Source of the DNA: an uncultured Faecalibacterium sp. | GTDB taxonomy: Bacteria; Bacillota; Clostridia; Oscillospirales; Ruminococcaceae | DNA length: 35,478 nt | Assembly: GCA_900772565.1 (NCBI GenBank) | Contig: CAAHET010000047.1 | Coordinates: forward strand, 1-35,478 | Direction: 5' to 3' | Part shown: positions 7,933 to 17,153 of the stretch, piece after piece | Position numbering within the stretch: the first letter of the stretch is position 1 | How the letters are laid out: each line of letters begins with the position of its first letter | The notes under the pieces: model-generated | Database searches by the model: none | Seen by the model: only the letters and a program-made list of their open reading frames with translations | Told to the model about the DNA's origin: nothing | Translations under genes and position numbers: made by a program

Positions 7933-9233
7933 GCAACCAGCCGAACAAGCCGAACGGCGCAAAGCCTGCCGTCCGCAAAAAAAAGAATCTTCTGGATGAC
8001 CGCCGCGTCCGGCTGGCACTGTCCGTGCTGGGCGCCATCGTTGCATGGATGGTGGTCACCATCATCGTCCAGCCCGGCACCACCAACACCATTTATAATG
8101 TGCCGGTGGATTATACCTACGATTCCGCTGCCTATACCTCCCGGGGCTTAAGCATCGTCAGCGCCGAGGACAAGACCGTGAACCTGAAGCTTTCCGGCGA
8201 TGGCTACACCATCGGCGGGCTGAGCGCCTCGGACTTTGTGGTCTACCCGGACTGGTCCAGCGTGCGCGACAGCGGCGAAAAGACCCTGCGGCTGCTGGTG
8301 CGCGGTGCAAACGGTCTGCTCAACGGCGTTACCGTGACCATGGAGGGCAGCGACAACACGGTGGACGTGGTGTTTGATGTGGTGGAGGAAAAGACCCTGC
8401 CCGTCACCGTTACCACCAACTATCTGCGCATTGCGGATGGCTATATCCTTTACAGCACTGATGTCTCCAAGGAGACTGTCACCCTTTCCGGCCCCAGCAG
8501 CGAGCTGAGCAAGGTGGCTACCTGCACCGCTGAGGCGTCCTATAACAGCGAACTGACCGAGTCGGTCACGCTGAGCACCCCCCTGCGCTTCTACACCAGC
8601 GGCGGCAAGGAGGTCAAGTTCCAGTACACCACGCTGGAAGAAAGCAACGTGGACGTGACGCTGCAAGTGTACAAGATGGCCACCCTGCCGGTGAAGGTGA
8701 ACTTTATCAACGCACCGCGCGGGTTCGATAACTCGGTGCTGAGCTATGCCCTCAGCTGCAAGCAGCTCAAGGTGGCAGGCCCGGCGGAAAAGATCGATGC
8801 CTTGTCTACCTTGTCCATCGGCACCATCGACCTTTCCACCTTCAGCCTGAACAAGGTGTACGAGATGCCCATTGAGCTGCCGACGGATATCTATCTGCTG
8901 GACAATATCTCCACCATCACAGTCAGCTTTGACTGCTCCGGGCTGGAGACCAAGACCATGAACCTGCCCGCCAGCTGTGTGCAGGTGGTCAACCTGCCCT
9001 CCACCTATCAGCTGACGGTGGAGACCGAGCGGCTGATGAACGTCATCCTTTGCGGCCCCAAGGGCGCTATGGAGACTTTGACCCCCGAGCAGGTGGTCAT
9101 TGAGATCGACGCCGAGGACTTTGCCGTGGCCACCGGTCAGCAGAACATTGCCTGCCGGCTGTATGTGCCCTCCAACGGCAAGATCTTTGCACTGGGCAGC
9201 TATGTACTGCAATGCCGCATTGAAAGCAACTAA
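7929..9233 (+). CDS. cdaR: CdaR, YbbR-domain regulator of CdaA
   Basis: A 434-residue protein with a positively charged N-terminus (KKKNLLDDRRVRL), one membrane segment at about residues 26-47 (LALSVLGAIVAWMVVTIIV), and a long extracytoplasmic part made of repeated YbbR beta modules (for example around VNLKLSGDGYTIGGL, VTLSGPSSELSKV, LKVAGPAEKIDAL and NVILCGPKGAME). This pattern is diagnostic of CdaR, which binds CdaA at the membrane and tunes its activity. The start overlaps the cdaA stop by four bases, with GGGGGAGGA about 10 bases upstream. The gap to the next gene is 21 bases. Confidence 0.93.
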   Translation: MSNQPNKPNGAKPAVRKKKNLLDDRRVRLALSVLGAIVAWMVVTIIVQPGTTNTIYNVPVDYTYDSAAYTSRGLSIVSAEDKTVNLKLSGDGYTIGGLSASDFVVYPDWSSVRDSGEKTLRLLVRGANGLLNGVTVTMEGSDNTVDVVFDVVEEKTLPVTVTTNYLRIADGYILYSTDVSKETVTLSGPSSELSKVATCTAEASYNSELTESVTLSTPLRFYTSGGKEVKFQYTTLEESNVDVTLQVYKMATLPVKVNFINAPRGFDNSVLSYALSCKQLKVAGPAEKIDALSTLSIGTIDLSTFSLNKVYEMPIELPTDIYLLDNISTITVSFDCSGLETKTMNLPASCVQVVNLPSTYQLTVETERLMNVILCGPKGAMETLTPEQVVIEIDAEDFAVATGQQNIACRLYVPSNGKIFALGSYVLQCRIESN

Positions 9234-9254
9234 AGAAAAAGGACAACACAACAA

Positions 9255-10850
9255 ATGATTCTGGTTCGCAACATCCGTCTGCCCCTCTCCGCAGGGGAGC
9301 CGCAGGCATTTGAAAAGGCGCTGCACACCCTGCGGGTGCCCCGCAGCAAGGTAGAGCACACCGGCGTGGCAAAGCTTTCGGTGGATGCCCGCCACGGCCA
9401 GCCCAAGCTGGTGTATACCGTGGCGGTCACCCTCAGGCAGCCCGGGGAGGAAGCCGCCCTTGCGGCGCGCTGCCCGGACGCCGCCCTGCACCGCCGGGCA
9501 GACTTTACCCTGCAACCTGGCACCCGGCCGCTTGCGCACCGCCCTGTGGTGTGCGGACTGGGCCCGGCGGGGCTGTTTGCCGCCCTGCTGCTGGCACGGC
9601 AGGGCTACCGCCCCATCGTGCTGGAACGCGGCCCAGCGCTGGATGCCCGTGTGCAGGCGGTGGAGCACTTTTCCGCCACCGGTCAGCTGGACCCCAACGC
9701 CAATATCCAGTTCGGCGAGGGCGGCGCGGGCACTTTCTCGGATGGCAAGCTGACCACCCGCATCGGGGATGAACTGTGTGATTTTGTCACCGAGGTGTTT
9801 TTACAGCACGGTGCCCCGGCAGAGATCGCGTGGAAGCAAAAACCCCATGTGGGCACCGACCTGCTGCGCGGTGTCATCACCTCCATCCGCAAGGAGATCG
9901 AGTCTCTGGGCGGCGAGGTGCACTTCAACACCGCCCTTACCGGGTTGGAACGCAAAAACGGTCAGCTGGTGGGCATCACTACTACAAATGGCAGCTTTGC
10001 CTGCGAGACACTGGTGTTTGCAGTGGGGCACTCGGCACGGGATACCTTCAGTATGCTGATGGACAGCGGCCTTGTGCTGGAATGCAAGCCTTTCAGTGTG
10101 GGTTTCCGCGCCGAGCACCTGCAAAGCGAGATCGAAAAAAGCCTGTACCACGAGGCCGCCGGGCATCCGGCGCTGCCCCGGGGCGAATACCAGCTCTCCC
10201 AGCACGTCGGCGACCGGTGCGTGTACACCTTCTGTATGTGCCCCGGCGGTCAGGTGGTGGCTTCGGCCAGTGAGGAAGAGCGTGTTGTGACCAACGGCAT
10301 GAGCTACCACGCCCGCAGCGGCAAAAACGCCAATGCGGCGGTGGTGGTCAGCGTGGGCGGGGCGGATTTTGCCAATGACCCCCGCCGCGCCATCGCCTTC
10401 CAGCGGGAGCTGGAAGCAAAGGCCTACGCCGCCGGTCGTGCCGCCGGAGCCTACGCCGCCCCGGCAGAGAATGTGCAAAGCTTTCTGGAAGGGCGTGGGC
10501 AGCTGCATATTGGCAGCGTACAGCCCACCTACGACCGCGGCGTGACCGCCGCAGATCTCGGCGCACTGCTGCCCGGGGAGCTGGCCGACACCCTGCGGGC
10601 GGGTCTGCGCGCCTACGAGCGCAAGATCGCGGGCTACACCGCGCCGGATGCCATCCTGACCGGCCTTGAGACCCGCACCAGCAGCCCGGTACGGCTCAAG
10701 CGGGAAGAGGATCTTGTGTGCACCCAGCTGGCAGGGCTTTACCCCTGCGGCGAGGGTGCGGGATATGCGGGCGGTATTATGAGCGCCGCCGTGGATGGCC
10801 TGCGGGTGGCCCGCGCCATCATCAGCCGGTATGCACCGGCAGAAGGGTGA
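9255..10850 (+). CDS. NAD(P)/FAD-dependent oxidoreductase (COG2509-type dehydrogenase)
   Basis: A 531-residue flavoprotein of unknown substrate. After a ~95-residue N-terminal domain there is a Rossmann dinucleotide motif, VVCGLGPAGLFAALLLARQ (GLGPAG at 101-106), followed by an acidic ribose-binding end (VLERG). The conserved GEGGAGTFSDGKLTTR motif is the signature of this uncharacterised clostridial and gut-anaerobe dehydrogenase family. The C-terminus GLYPCGEGAGYAGGIMSAAVDG is the second FAD-contacting stretch. Length is normal for the family. The ribosome site is weak (AAGGA about 12 bases before ATG). The gene lies tightly within the operon (21 bases after cdaR, 10 before xpaC-like). No membrane segment is seen. 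The reaction is unknown. Confidence 0.88.
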   Translation: MILVRNIRLPLSAGEPQAFEKALHTLRVPRSKVEHTGVAKLSVDARHGQPKLVYTVAVTLRQPGEEAALAARCPDAALHRRADFTLQPGTRPLAHRPVVCGLGPAGLFAALLLARQGYRPIVLERGPALDARVQAVEHFSATGQLDPNANIQFGEGGAGTFSDGKLTTRIGDELCDFVTEVFLQHGAPAEIAWKQKPHVGTDLLRGVITSIRKEIESLGGEVHFNTALTGLERKNGQLVGITTTNGSFACETLVFAVGHSARDTFSMLMDSGLVLECKPFSVGFRAEHLQSEIEKSLYHEAAGHPALPRGEYQLSQHVGDRCVYTFCMCPGGQVVASASEEERVVTNGMSYHARSGKNANAAVVVSVGGADFANDPRRAIAFQRELEAKAYAAGRAAGAYAAPAENVQSFLEGRGQLHIGSVQPTYDRGVTAADLGALLPGELADTLRAGLRAYERKIAGYTAPDAILTGLETRTSSPVRLKREEDLVCTQLAGLYPCGEGAGYAGGIMSAAVDGLRVARAIISRYAPAEG

Positions 10851-10860
10851 GAAAATTTTG

Positions 10861-12213
10861 ATGTACGATCGTGAAAACGATAACCGAAATAACGAAGGCC
10901 GGCAGGTACAGCAGGAGCTGGAAGACCAGCTGCGCGCCTTTGGCGACACCATGACCGATGCTTTTGCCCACGGTTTTGAGGGCAGGGGCATGGACATCGG
11001 CGACCGGGCGTGGGATGTGGGCAAGGCAGCTGTCCATGCAGCCAACTACGGCATCGGGGAGGCCGCAAAGGCTTTCCGGCAGGGGCGCAGAGGTTATCCC
11101 TACGGGGATGCAAAACAGCCCTCTGACGAAGGTGCTGCGGATGCCGATGCCGCCGGGATGCCCGGCTGGTTCCGGCAGATCTTTGCAAAGCCGGAGCCTA
11201 CCCCGGTGGAAAGCATCCGTATCAGCGCCAAAAAACGCTATAGCGCAGGCTACACTTTGCTGGCGGTAGGCATCACGTTCGCCGTGATCTTCGGGCTGGG
11301 GACACTGGGCTGCCTCATCGGGCTGGGCGTTATTTCGCCGACGGCTCTGGGCGATGTTGTGGTGTCGACTGCTGAGGGCGGCGGCATTCTGATGACGGGC
11401 ACGGACTACGTTATGAACACCGCCTACAACGTGCTGGGCATCGTCGGCAGCGTGCTGGGCCTTGTCACGGCGGGCTTTGGCTGGATGACGGCCTGTGGTG
11501 CGGCCCGGATGAAGGCGGGCAGGCAGATGGGCCAGTTTGCCGACTATGCCGACGGTGTGGACTACCACAAGGGCCTGTCCGTTTCGATGCTGGCCGACCT
11601 GACCCACCAGAAACCGAAAAAAATGCGCAAGCGGCTGCAAAAATACATCCGCAAGGGCTGGCTGAACGCATGGTTGGACGACAAAACGGATACACTCTAC
11701 CTGACCGCCGAGGATTACCGCGCGGCACAGGAGGCCCTTGCCGCAGAGCGCGCCCGCCCGGCCCCGGAGCCGGAGCAGGAGGCCGCGCCGGAAACGCCCC
11801 TCAACCTTGAAACCGCCCGCCGCTTTGCCGCCGTGCTGGAAAAGGAGCAGCAGCTCATGCAGGACGCGCAGGCGCGGGAAGAACTGGCGGCGATGCACAA
11901 GACCACCACCGCCATCTGCGACTGGCTGGAGGCACACCCGGAAAGCCAGCCCAAGACCCGCCGCTTTGCGGAATATTATATCCCCACCACCCTCAAGCTG
12001 CTGCACACCTACAACGACGTGCAGGGGCAGCAGGGCGAAAATGCCGAGACGATCCGCCGGGATATCGCGGGCATTCTGCATACCTTGAATCAGGCGTATG
12101 AGAACCTGTATAATAATCTGCTTTCGGACGTAGCCATGGATATTTCTTCCGAGATCGCCGCTTTGCAGGGAATGCTGGCCAACGACGGCCTGACCGGGAG
12201 GGAATTTGAATGA
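10861..12213 (+). CDS. XpaC-like protein (5-bromo-4-chloroindolyl phosphate hydrolysis family)
   Basis: A 450-residue protein. A charged N-terminal region (about 1-120) is followed by a membrane hairpin (segments about 128-158 and 190-212). A winged-helix-like stretch comes next (about 225-290, LTHQKPKKMRKRLQKYIRKGW ... LYLTAEDY), then a linker rich in Glu and Pro. The C-terminal helical domain (about 310-450) contains YYIPTTLKLLHTYNDV, GENAETI and DISSEIAALQGMLANDGL, the hallmarks of the XpaC family. The family was named for a dye-hydrolysis phenotype; its physiological role is unknown, and partners of the TelA type are not in this window. The ATG 10861 is the first residue of sensible sequence; a ribosome site (AAGGGTGAG) ends the preceding gene. 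The stop overlaps recJ by ATGA. Confidence 0.8.
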   Translation: MYDRENDNRNNEGRQVQQELEDQLRAFGDTMTDAFAHGFEGRGMDIGDRAWDVGKAAVHAANYGIGEAAKAFRQGRRGYPYGDAKQPSDEGAADADAAGMPGWFRQIFAKPEPTPVESIRISAKKRYSAGYTLLAVGITFAVIFGLGTLGCLIGLGVISPTALGDVVVSTAEGGGILMTGTDYVMNTAYNVLGIVGSVLGLVTAGFGWMTACGAARMKAGRQMGQFADYADGVDYHKGLSVSMLADLTHQKPKKMRKRLQKYIRKGWLNAWLDDKTDTLYLTAEDYRAAQEALAAERARPAPEPEQEAAPETPLNLETARRFAAVLEKEQQLMQDAQAREELAAMHKTTTAICDWLEAHPESQPKTRRFAEYYIPTTLKLLHTYNDVQGQQGENAETIRRDIAGILHTLNQAYENLYNNLLSDVAMDISSEIAALQGMLANDGLTGREFE

Positions 12214-14342
12214 CCTACCGTGCTTGGGAACAAAAACCGCTGGACCGCACCGCTGTGCGGGAGCTGACCGCCGCCATTGCCGAGCAGGCAGCGGCGCAGC
12301 TGGAAGAGCAGGCCATGGACGAAGCGCCGTGGTCAGACGAAAAATATAAGGCCGTGCTGGCTGCCCAGCAGAAGGAAAACGCCCTGCTGGCGGGCATTCT
12401 TGCCGCCCGGGGCATTACCGACCCCGCCGAGGCGCTGACCTTGCTGGCAGGGGAAGAGGAGCTTTCCGACCCCGCTTTGCTGACGGATATGGACGCCGCC
12501 TGTCAGCGTATCTGGCAGGCCATTGATAACGGTGAGACCATCGCAGTATTCGGCGATTACGATGTGGACGGCGTGACGGCCACCGCCCTGCTGTACCAGC
12601 ACCTCAAGGGCATGGGCGCAACTGTCAAGTGTATGCTGCCCAGCCGCGAGGGGGACGGCTACGGCCTGTCCAAAAACGCCATCCAGTCCATGCACAACAA
12701 GGGCTGCACCCTTATCGTGACGGTGGATAACGGCATCTCTGCCGTGGAGGAAGCCGAGTTTGCCGCCTCGCTGGGCATGGACTTGATCATTACCGACCAC
12801 CATCTGCCGCCGGAGACCCTGCCCAAGGCCGTGGCTGTGGTGGACCCTCGCCGGGAGGACGATCACAGTCCCTTCAAGGGTCTGTGCGGTGCGGGCGTAG
12901 CCTTCAAGCTCTGCGCTGCGCTGGACGGCTGTCCGCCGGAGGAGATGCTGGATTACTGCGGCGACCTTGCCGCCGTGGGCACGGTGGCAGACGTGATGCC
13001 GCTGGTAGGGGAGAACCGCACCCTTGTCAAAGCAGGGCTGCGGCAGCTGCAACAGACCGACCGCCCCGGCTTTGGGGCACTTTTAGAGGAAGTCGGCCTT
13101 GCGGGCAAGCCCATCACCGCCGAGAACATCAGCTACGCCATCGCGCCCCGCATCAACGCGGCAGGCCGCATGGATAACGCCGTCACCGCTTTGCAGCTGG
13201 TGCTCTGCGAGAACCCGGACAGGGCCGAGGAACTGGCGCACAAACTGAATGAGATCAACGCCCACCGGCAGGAGACGGAGCAGCAGATCTTCAAAGCTGC
13301 CGAGGAGCTGCTGGAACAGCAGCCCGAGCGGCTGGATGACCGCATCATGCTGCTGTGGGGACGGGACTGGCACCCCGGCGTCATCGGCATCGTGGCGTCC
13401 CGGCTGGTGGAACGCACCGGACGCCCGGTCATCGTGGTCACCATCGACGAGCACGGCGAGGGCAAGGGCAGCGGGCGCAGTGTGCAGGGCTTCAACCTGC
13501 ACGCCTGCATCGGCTCCTGCGCCGACCTTTTGGTGCGCTATGGCGGACACGCCATGGCAGCGGGACTTTCCGTCCGGGAAGAAAACCTGCCCCAGCTGCG
13601 CCGCCGCCTGAACGAGTGGGCCGCCCGGGAGTGCCCGGTGCTGCACACCCCGCCCCTTACCTGTGATGTGACCATCCATCTGGATCGTATCACGGTGGAA
13701 AGCGTGCGCCATCTGGATCAGCTGGCACCCTACGGAGCCGAGAACCCCACCCCGGTGTTTCTGCTGCAAAGCGCCGTGGTGGACGGCATATACCCGGTAT
13801 CGGAGGGGCGGCACAGCCGCCTGCGGCTGCGGCAGGGCAATAGCTGTTTGTACGCCGTCTGGTTCGGGATGCCCGCCGAGCAGCTGCCCTACGCGCTGGG
13901 CGATGTGGTGGATGCGGCGCTGAACCTTTCGGTCTACGAGTCTGCCCGGGGCGCGCAGCTCTCCGGCCGCATCATCGACCTGCACCCGGCGGGGCTGGGC
14001 GCAGAACTGGCGCGGCAGGCTGCACTGGTGCAGGCACTGCGCCGGGGCACCCCCCTGACCGAAGAACAAAAGAAACAGATCGCCCCCGCCCGCACGGATA
14101 TCATTGCCGTGTACCGGGAATTGCAGTCCCGCCGCTGGCACGCCGAGGACTTGCAGCCCCTGTGCGCAAAGCTGGGCGAGGAGCAGACCGGTAAAACGCT
14201 GGTGGCAGTTGCAGCCTTGGAACAGGTGGGGCTGATCACCGCAGCGGAAAAAGGCGGGGCAAAGTTCTGGGAGCTGGTGCCGACAGCAGGCAAAAAGAAC
14301 CTTGCCGATGCCCCCATCCTGAAATGTCTGGAGGAACTATAA
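12210..14342 (+). CDS. recJ: Single-stranded-DNA-specific exonuclease RecJ
   Basis: A 710-residue DHH-family nuclease that degrades single-stranded DNA 5' to 3' in recombination and mismatch repair. Motifs in order are FGDYDVDG (about 114-121), TVDNGIS (171-177), ITDHHLPPE (194-202, the DHH metal centre), GDLAAVGTVADVMPL, and the DHHA1 motif GKGSGRS followed by RYGGHAMAAGLSV. The oligonucleotide-binding domain follows (about 480-580), and a ~130-residue C-terminal extension similar to that of Firmicute RecJ. The N-terminal ~40 residues are Ala/Glu-rich and not diagnostic. The start overlaps the upstream stop (ATGA) after GGGAGG, and the stop directly abuts the rel start. The neighbourhood recJ-rel-dtd-MBL-hemZ is a known Firmicute arrangement, here without apt between recJ and rel. 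Confidence 0.96.
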   Translation: MTYRAWEQKPLDRTAVRELTAAIAEQAAAQLEEQAMDEAPWSDEKYKAVLAAQQKENALLAGILAARGITDPAEALTLLAGEEELSDPALLTDMDAACQRIWQAIDNGETIAVFGDYDVDGVTATALLYQHLKGMGATVKCMLPSREGDGYGLSKNAIQSMHNKGCTLIVTVDNGISAVEEAEFAASLGMDLIITDHHLPPETLPKAVAVVDPRREDDHSPFKGLCGAGVAFKLCAALDGCPPEEMLDYCGDLAAVGTVADVMPLVGENRTLVKAGLRQLQQTDRPGFGALLEEVGLAGKPITAENISYAIAPRINAAGRMDNAVTALQLVLCENPDRAEELAHKLNEINAHRQETEQQIFKAAEELLEQQPERLDDRIMLLWGRDWHPGVIGIVASRLVERTGRPVIVVTIDEHGEGKGSGRSVQGFNLHACIGSCADLLVRYGGHAMAAGLSVREENLPQLRRRLNEWAARECPVLHTPPLTCDVTIHLDRITVESVRHLDQLAPYGAENPTPVFLLQSAVVDGIYPVSEGRHSRLRLRQGNSCLYAVWFGMPAEQLPYALGDVVDAALNLSVYESARGAQLSGRIIDLHPAGLGAELARQAALVQALRRGTPLTEEQKKQIAPARTDIIAVYRELQSRRWHAEDLQPLCAKLGEEQTGKTLVAVAALEQVGLITAAEKGGAKFWELVPTAGKKNLADAPILKCLEEL

Positions 14343-16685
14343 ATGCCTGAGGGAAAGAAAAATACTGCCCCGGTCCCGGCTCCGGTACGGGACGAGGATG
14401 GCTACTCTGCCAAGACCCATCTGCACCAGCCGGTGCAGGAGACCGCCACCGTAGCCGCTACGGCACTGCTGGCAGATGCACCGGAAGGGGCACTGCCCTC
14501 TGAGGTGCGCCCGGAGATCGTAACGTGGGAAAAGCTGTGCGAGGCCATTCAGGCCAGCGGCAAGGCCTACAATATAGAGATGATCCAAAAAGCCTACGAG
14601 CTGGCAAATAACGCCCACAACGGCGTGTGCCGCCGCAGCGGCGAGCCCTATATCTGCCACCCGCTGGCAGTTGCCCGGCTGGTGCTGGATCTGGGCATGG
14701 ACTCCGAGAGCATCGCCGCCGCCCTGCTGCATGACGTAGTGGAGGATACCCCCACTACGCTGGACGACCTGAAAGCCGCCTTTGGCGAGGAAGTGGCGCT
14801 GCTGGTGGACGGCGTGACTAAGCTGACCAAGATCCAGTTCTCCAATATTGAGGAACTGCAGGCCGAGAACCTGCGCAAGATGCTGCTGGCCATGAGCCGG
14901 GACGTCCGCGTGATGATCATCAAGCTGTGCGACCGGCTGCACAATATGCGCACCGGCGACGCATGGCCGGAGCAGAAGCGCCGCGACAAGGCCCGCGAGA
15001 CCATGGAGGTGTATGCCCCCATCGCCAACCGCCTTGGCATCCTGAACGTCAAGGAAGAGCTGGAGGATCGCAGCCTGCATTATCTGGACCCCGTGGGCTA
15101 TTCCGAGATCAGCCGGATGCTCAGCGAGCGCTCCGGCGAGGAGTTCCTCATCAAGGTTTCCGGCGTCATCGAGCGCCGTCTGGTGGAAAGCGGCATCGAG
15201 GGTGCCACCATCAAGCGCCGGGTCAAGAGCATTTACGGCATCTACCGCAAGACCATCATGCAGAACAAGTCCTTTGACGAGATCTACGATATCTACGCGG
15301 TACGAGTCATTCTGGATTCTCTGGCCGAGTGCTACAGCACCCTTGGCCTTATCCACGATATGTACCACCCGCTGCCCAACCGCTTTAAGGACTATATTTC
15401 CACCCCCAAGCCCAACGGCTACCAGAGCCTGCATACCACCGTCATCGGGCACGAGGGTATCCCCTTTGAGGTGCAGATCCGCACCCGCAAAATGGACGAG
15501 CAGGCCGAGTACGGCGTTGCCGCCCACTGGAAGTACAAGGAGGGCCGCGAAGGGCACGATAAGCTGGATGACCGTCTGGCGTGGGTCAGCCAGCTGCTGG
15601 AAAACCAGCGCCTGAGCGAAGATTCCGGCAACCTGCTCCACGATTTGAAGAGCGACCTGCTGCCAGAGGAGGTGTTCGCCTTTACCCCCAAGGGCGATGT
15701 CATCAACCTGCCCACCGGCGCTACCTGCATCGACTTTGCCTACGCCATCCATTCGGCAGTGGGCAACCGCATGGTGGGCTGTAAGGTGAACAACCGCATC
15801 GTACCCATCGACCATGTGGTGGCCACCGGCGAGATCATTGAGGTGCTGCTGGGCCCGGCAGATAAAGGCCCCAGCCGCGACTGGCTCAAGATCGTGCGCA
15901 CCAGCGAAGCCAAGAGCAAGATCCGCAACTGGTTCAAGAAGATGCGCCGGGAGGAGAATATCCAGCAGGGACGGGACGCTTTGTCCAAGGAGCTGCGCCG
16001 CGAGATGATCCTCATCCCGGACGACCAGCTGGATGCCTTTATCGACGGCTGCTCCCGCCGGATGCGCCAGAACAACGCCGAGGAGCTGTACGCCGCCATC
16101 GGCTACGGCGGCATGACCATTGCCAACTGCCTGCCCAAGCTCAAGGAAGAGTGGCAGAAGCTCAAGGCAGCCGAGGCCGAGGAGAATAAGTCGGTGGAGG
16201 ATCTGCCCAAGGTAGACCTGAGCCGCGTGCACGCCACCGACGGCGTGGTGGTGGAGGGATTTGATAACACCCCCATCAAGTTTGCCAAGTGCTGCAGCCC
16301 GCTGCCCGGCGACCCCATTGTGGGCTTTATCACCCGCGGCTTCGGCGTTTCCATCCACAAGCAGACCTGCGCCAACGCCGTTGCCAGCATGAAGGACCCC
16401 TCCAACGCCCCCCGCTGGGTCAAGGCCTACTGGGCAGACAGTGTAAAGGACAGCTACAAGGCCGGGCTGGAGATCATTGCCCTGAACCGCAACGAACTGC
16501 TGCAGGACGTGCTCAGCGCACTGGCCGATATCCGGGTGCCCATCTATGCCATGAACGCCCGTCAGGTAGAAAACAACTGCGCCGTGGTCAGCCTGACCAT
16601 CGGCATCAACAATACCGAGCACCTCAACCGTGTGGTGGCGCGCCTTTCCAAGGTGCGGGACGTGCTCAAGGTGACAAGGAGTTAA
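14343..16685 (+). CDS. relA: Bifunctional (p)ppGpp synthetase/hydrolase Rel
   Basis: A 780-residue stringent-response enzyme with the full RSH layout. A ~55-residue N-terminal tail precedes the HD hydrolase domain (about 90-240), with RSGEPYICHP, LLHDVVEDT (HD at 130-131) and KLCDRLHNMRT, so hydrolase residues are intact. The synthetase domain (about 270-400) has YDIYAVRVIL, STPKPNGYQSLHTTV and the RFKD motif (347-350), the RxKD type found in bifunctional Rel rather than the acidic version of monofunctional RelA. TGS (about 440-500), the conserved-cysteine region (KCCSPLPGDPIVGF) and the ACT/RRM domain (about 705-780) complete it. The ATG follows the recJ stop with no gap, with GGAGG overlapping the end of recJ. 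Sharing an operon with cdaA places both nucleotide second messengers under one promoter. Confidence 0.97.
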   Translation: MPEGKKNTAPVPAPVRDEDGYSAKTHLHQPVQETATVAATALLADAPEGALPSEVRPEIVTWEKLCEAIQASGKAYNIEMIQKAYELANNAHNGVCRRSGEPYICHPLAVARLVLDLGMDSESIAAALLHDVVEDTPTTLDDLKAAFGEEVALLVDGVTKLTKIQFSNIEELQAENLRKMLLAMSRDVRVMIIKLCDRLHNMRTGDAWPEQKRRDKARETMEVYAPIANRLGILNVKEELEDRSLHYLDPVGYSEISRMLSERSGEEFLIKVSGVIERRLVESGIEGATIKRRVKSIYGIYRKTIMQNKSFDEIYDIYAVRVILDSLAECYSTLGLIHDMYHPLPNRFKDYISTPKPNGYQSLHTTVIGHEGIPFEVQIRTRKMDEQAEYGVAAHWKYKEGREGHDKLDDRLAWVSQLLENQRLSEDSGNLLHDLKSDLLPEEVFAFTPKGDVINLPTGATCIDFAYAIHSAVGNRMVGCKVNNRIVPIDHVVATGEIIEVLLGPADKGPSRDWLKIVRTSEAKSKIRNWFKKMRREENIQQGRDALSKELRREMILIPDDQLDAFIDGCSRRMRQNNAEELYAAIGYGGMTIANCLPKLKEEWQKLKAAEAEENKSVEDLPKVDLSRVHATDGVVVEGFDNTPIKFAKCCSPLPGDPIVGFITRGFGVSIHKQTCANAVASMKDPSNAPRWVKAYWADSVKDSYKAGLEIIALNRNELLQDVLSALADIRVPIYAMNARQVENNCAVVSLTIGINNTEHLNRVVARLSKVRDVLKVTRS

Positions 16686-16689
16686 CGCA

Positions 16690-17151
16690 ATGCGAGCAGT
16701 CATTCAGGCCGTATCCTCCGCCAGCGTGCGGGTGGAAGGCGGCGAGCCCCGCGCCATCGGGCCGGGCATCATGATCCTGCTGGGGGTCAGGGATACCGAC
16801 ACGCTGGACATCGTGCCCAAGCTTGCCGATAAATGTGCGGGTCTGCGCATTTTCCCGGATGCGGAGGGCAAGCTGAACCTGAGCGCCCGGGATCTGGGCT
16901 ATTCTGCACTGGTGGTCAGCCAGTTCACCCTTTACGGCGATACCAAAAAGGGCTACCGTCCCAGCTTTATCAAGGCTGCAAAGCCGCCCCTCTCGGTGGA
17001 TGCCTACGAGCTGTTCCTTGCCGAGATGGGCAAGCACGGTCTGAAGGACGTGCAGCACGGCGAGTTTGGCGCGCATATGCAGGTGTCGCTGGTGAACGAA
17101 GGCCCCTGCACCATCATCATTGATACCGACGAGTGGAAAAAGAAGGAGTAA
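16690..17151 (+). CDS. dtd: D-aminoacyl-tRNA deacylase
   Basis: A 153-residue proofreading enzyme that removes D-amino acids (and glycine from tRNA-Ala) from mischarged tRNAs. The N-terminus MRAVIQAVSSASVRVEG, the motif GPGIMILLGV, SQFTLYGDTKKGYRPSF and the C-terminal cross-subunit motif (QVSLVNEGPCTIII) are diagnostic. The usual active-site loop NDGPVT reads NEGPCT here, a mild variation. Length is typical (145-155). The gap to rel is 4 bases and to the next gene 2 bases. Its constant link with rel in Firmicutes is positional; a functional tie to starvation is plausible but inferred. Confidence 0.96.
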   Translation: MRAVIQAVSSASVRVEGGEPRAIGPGIMILLGVRDTDTLDIVPKLADKCAGLRIFPDAEGKLNLSARDLGYSALVVSQFTLYGDTKKGYRPSFIKAAKPPLSVDAYELFLAEMGKHGLKDVQHGEFGAHMQVSLVNEGPCTIIIDTDEWKKKE

Positions 17152-17153
17152 CC

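Noticed and set aside
5794..8046. Antisense open frame of 750 codons across ispDF and cdaA
   Set aside because: The sense genes are unmistakable and the antisense product has no recognisable motif; treated as a codon-bias shadow.
14337..16703. Very long open frame antisense to rel (788 codons), and similar full-length antisense frames over pgcA, cdaA/ispDF and the ABC exporter
   Set aside because: They mirror the codon bias of the sense genes in GC-rich DNA, lack ribosome sites, and their translations are low-complexity Gly/His/Val/Leu-rich with no domains.
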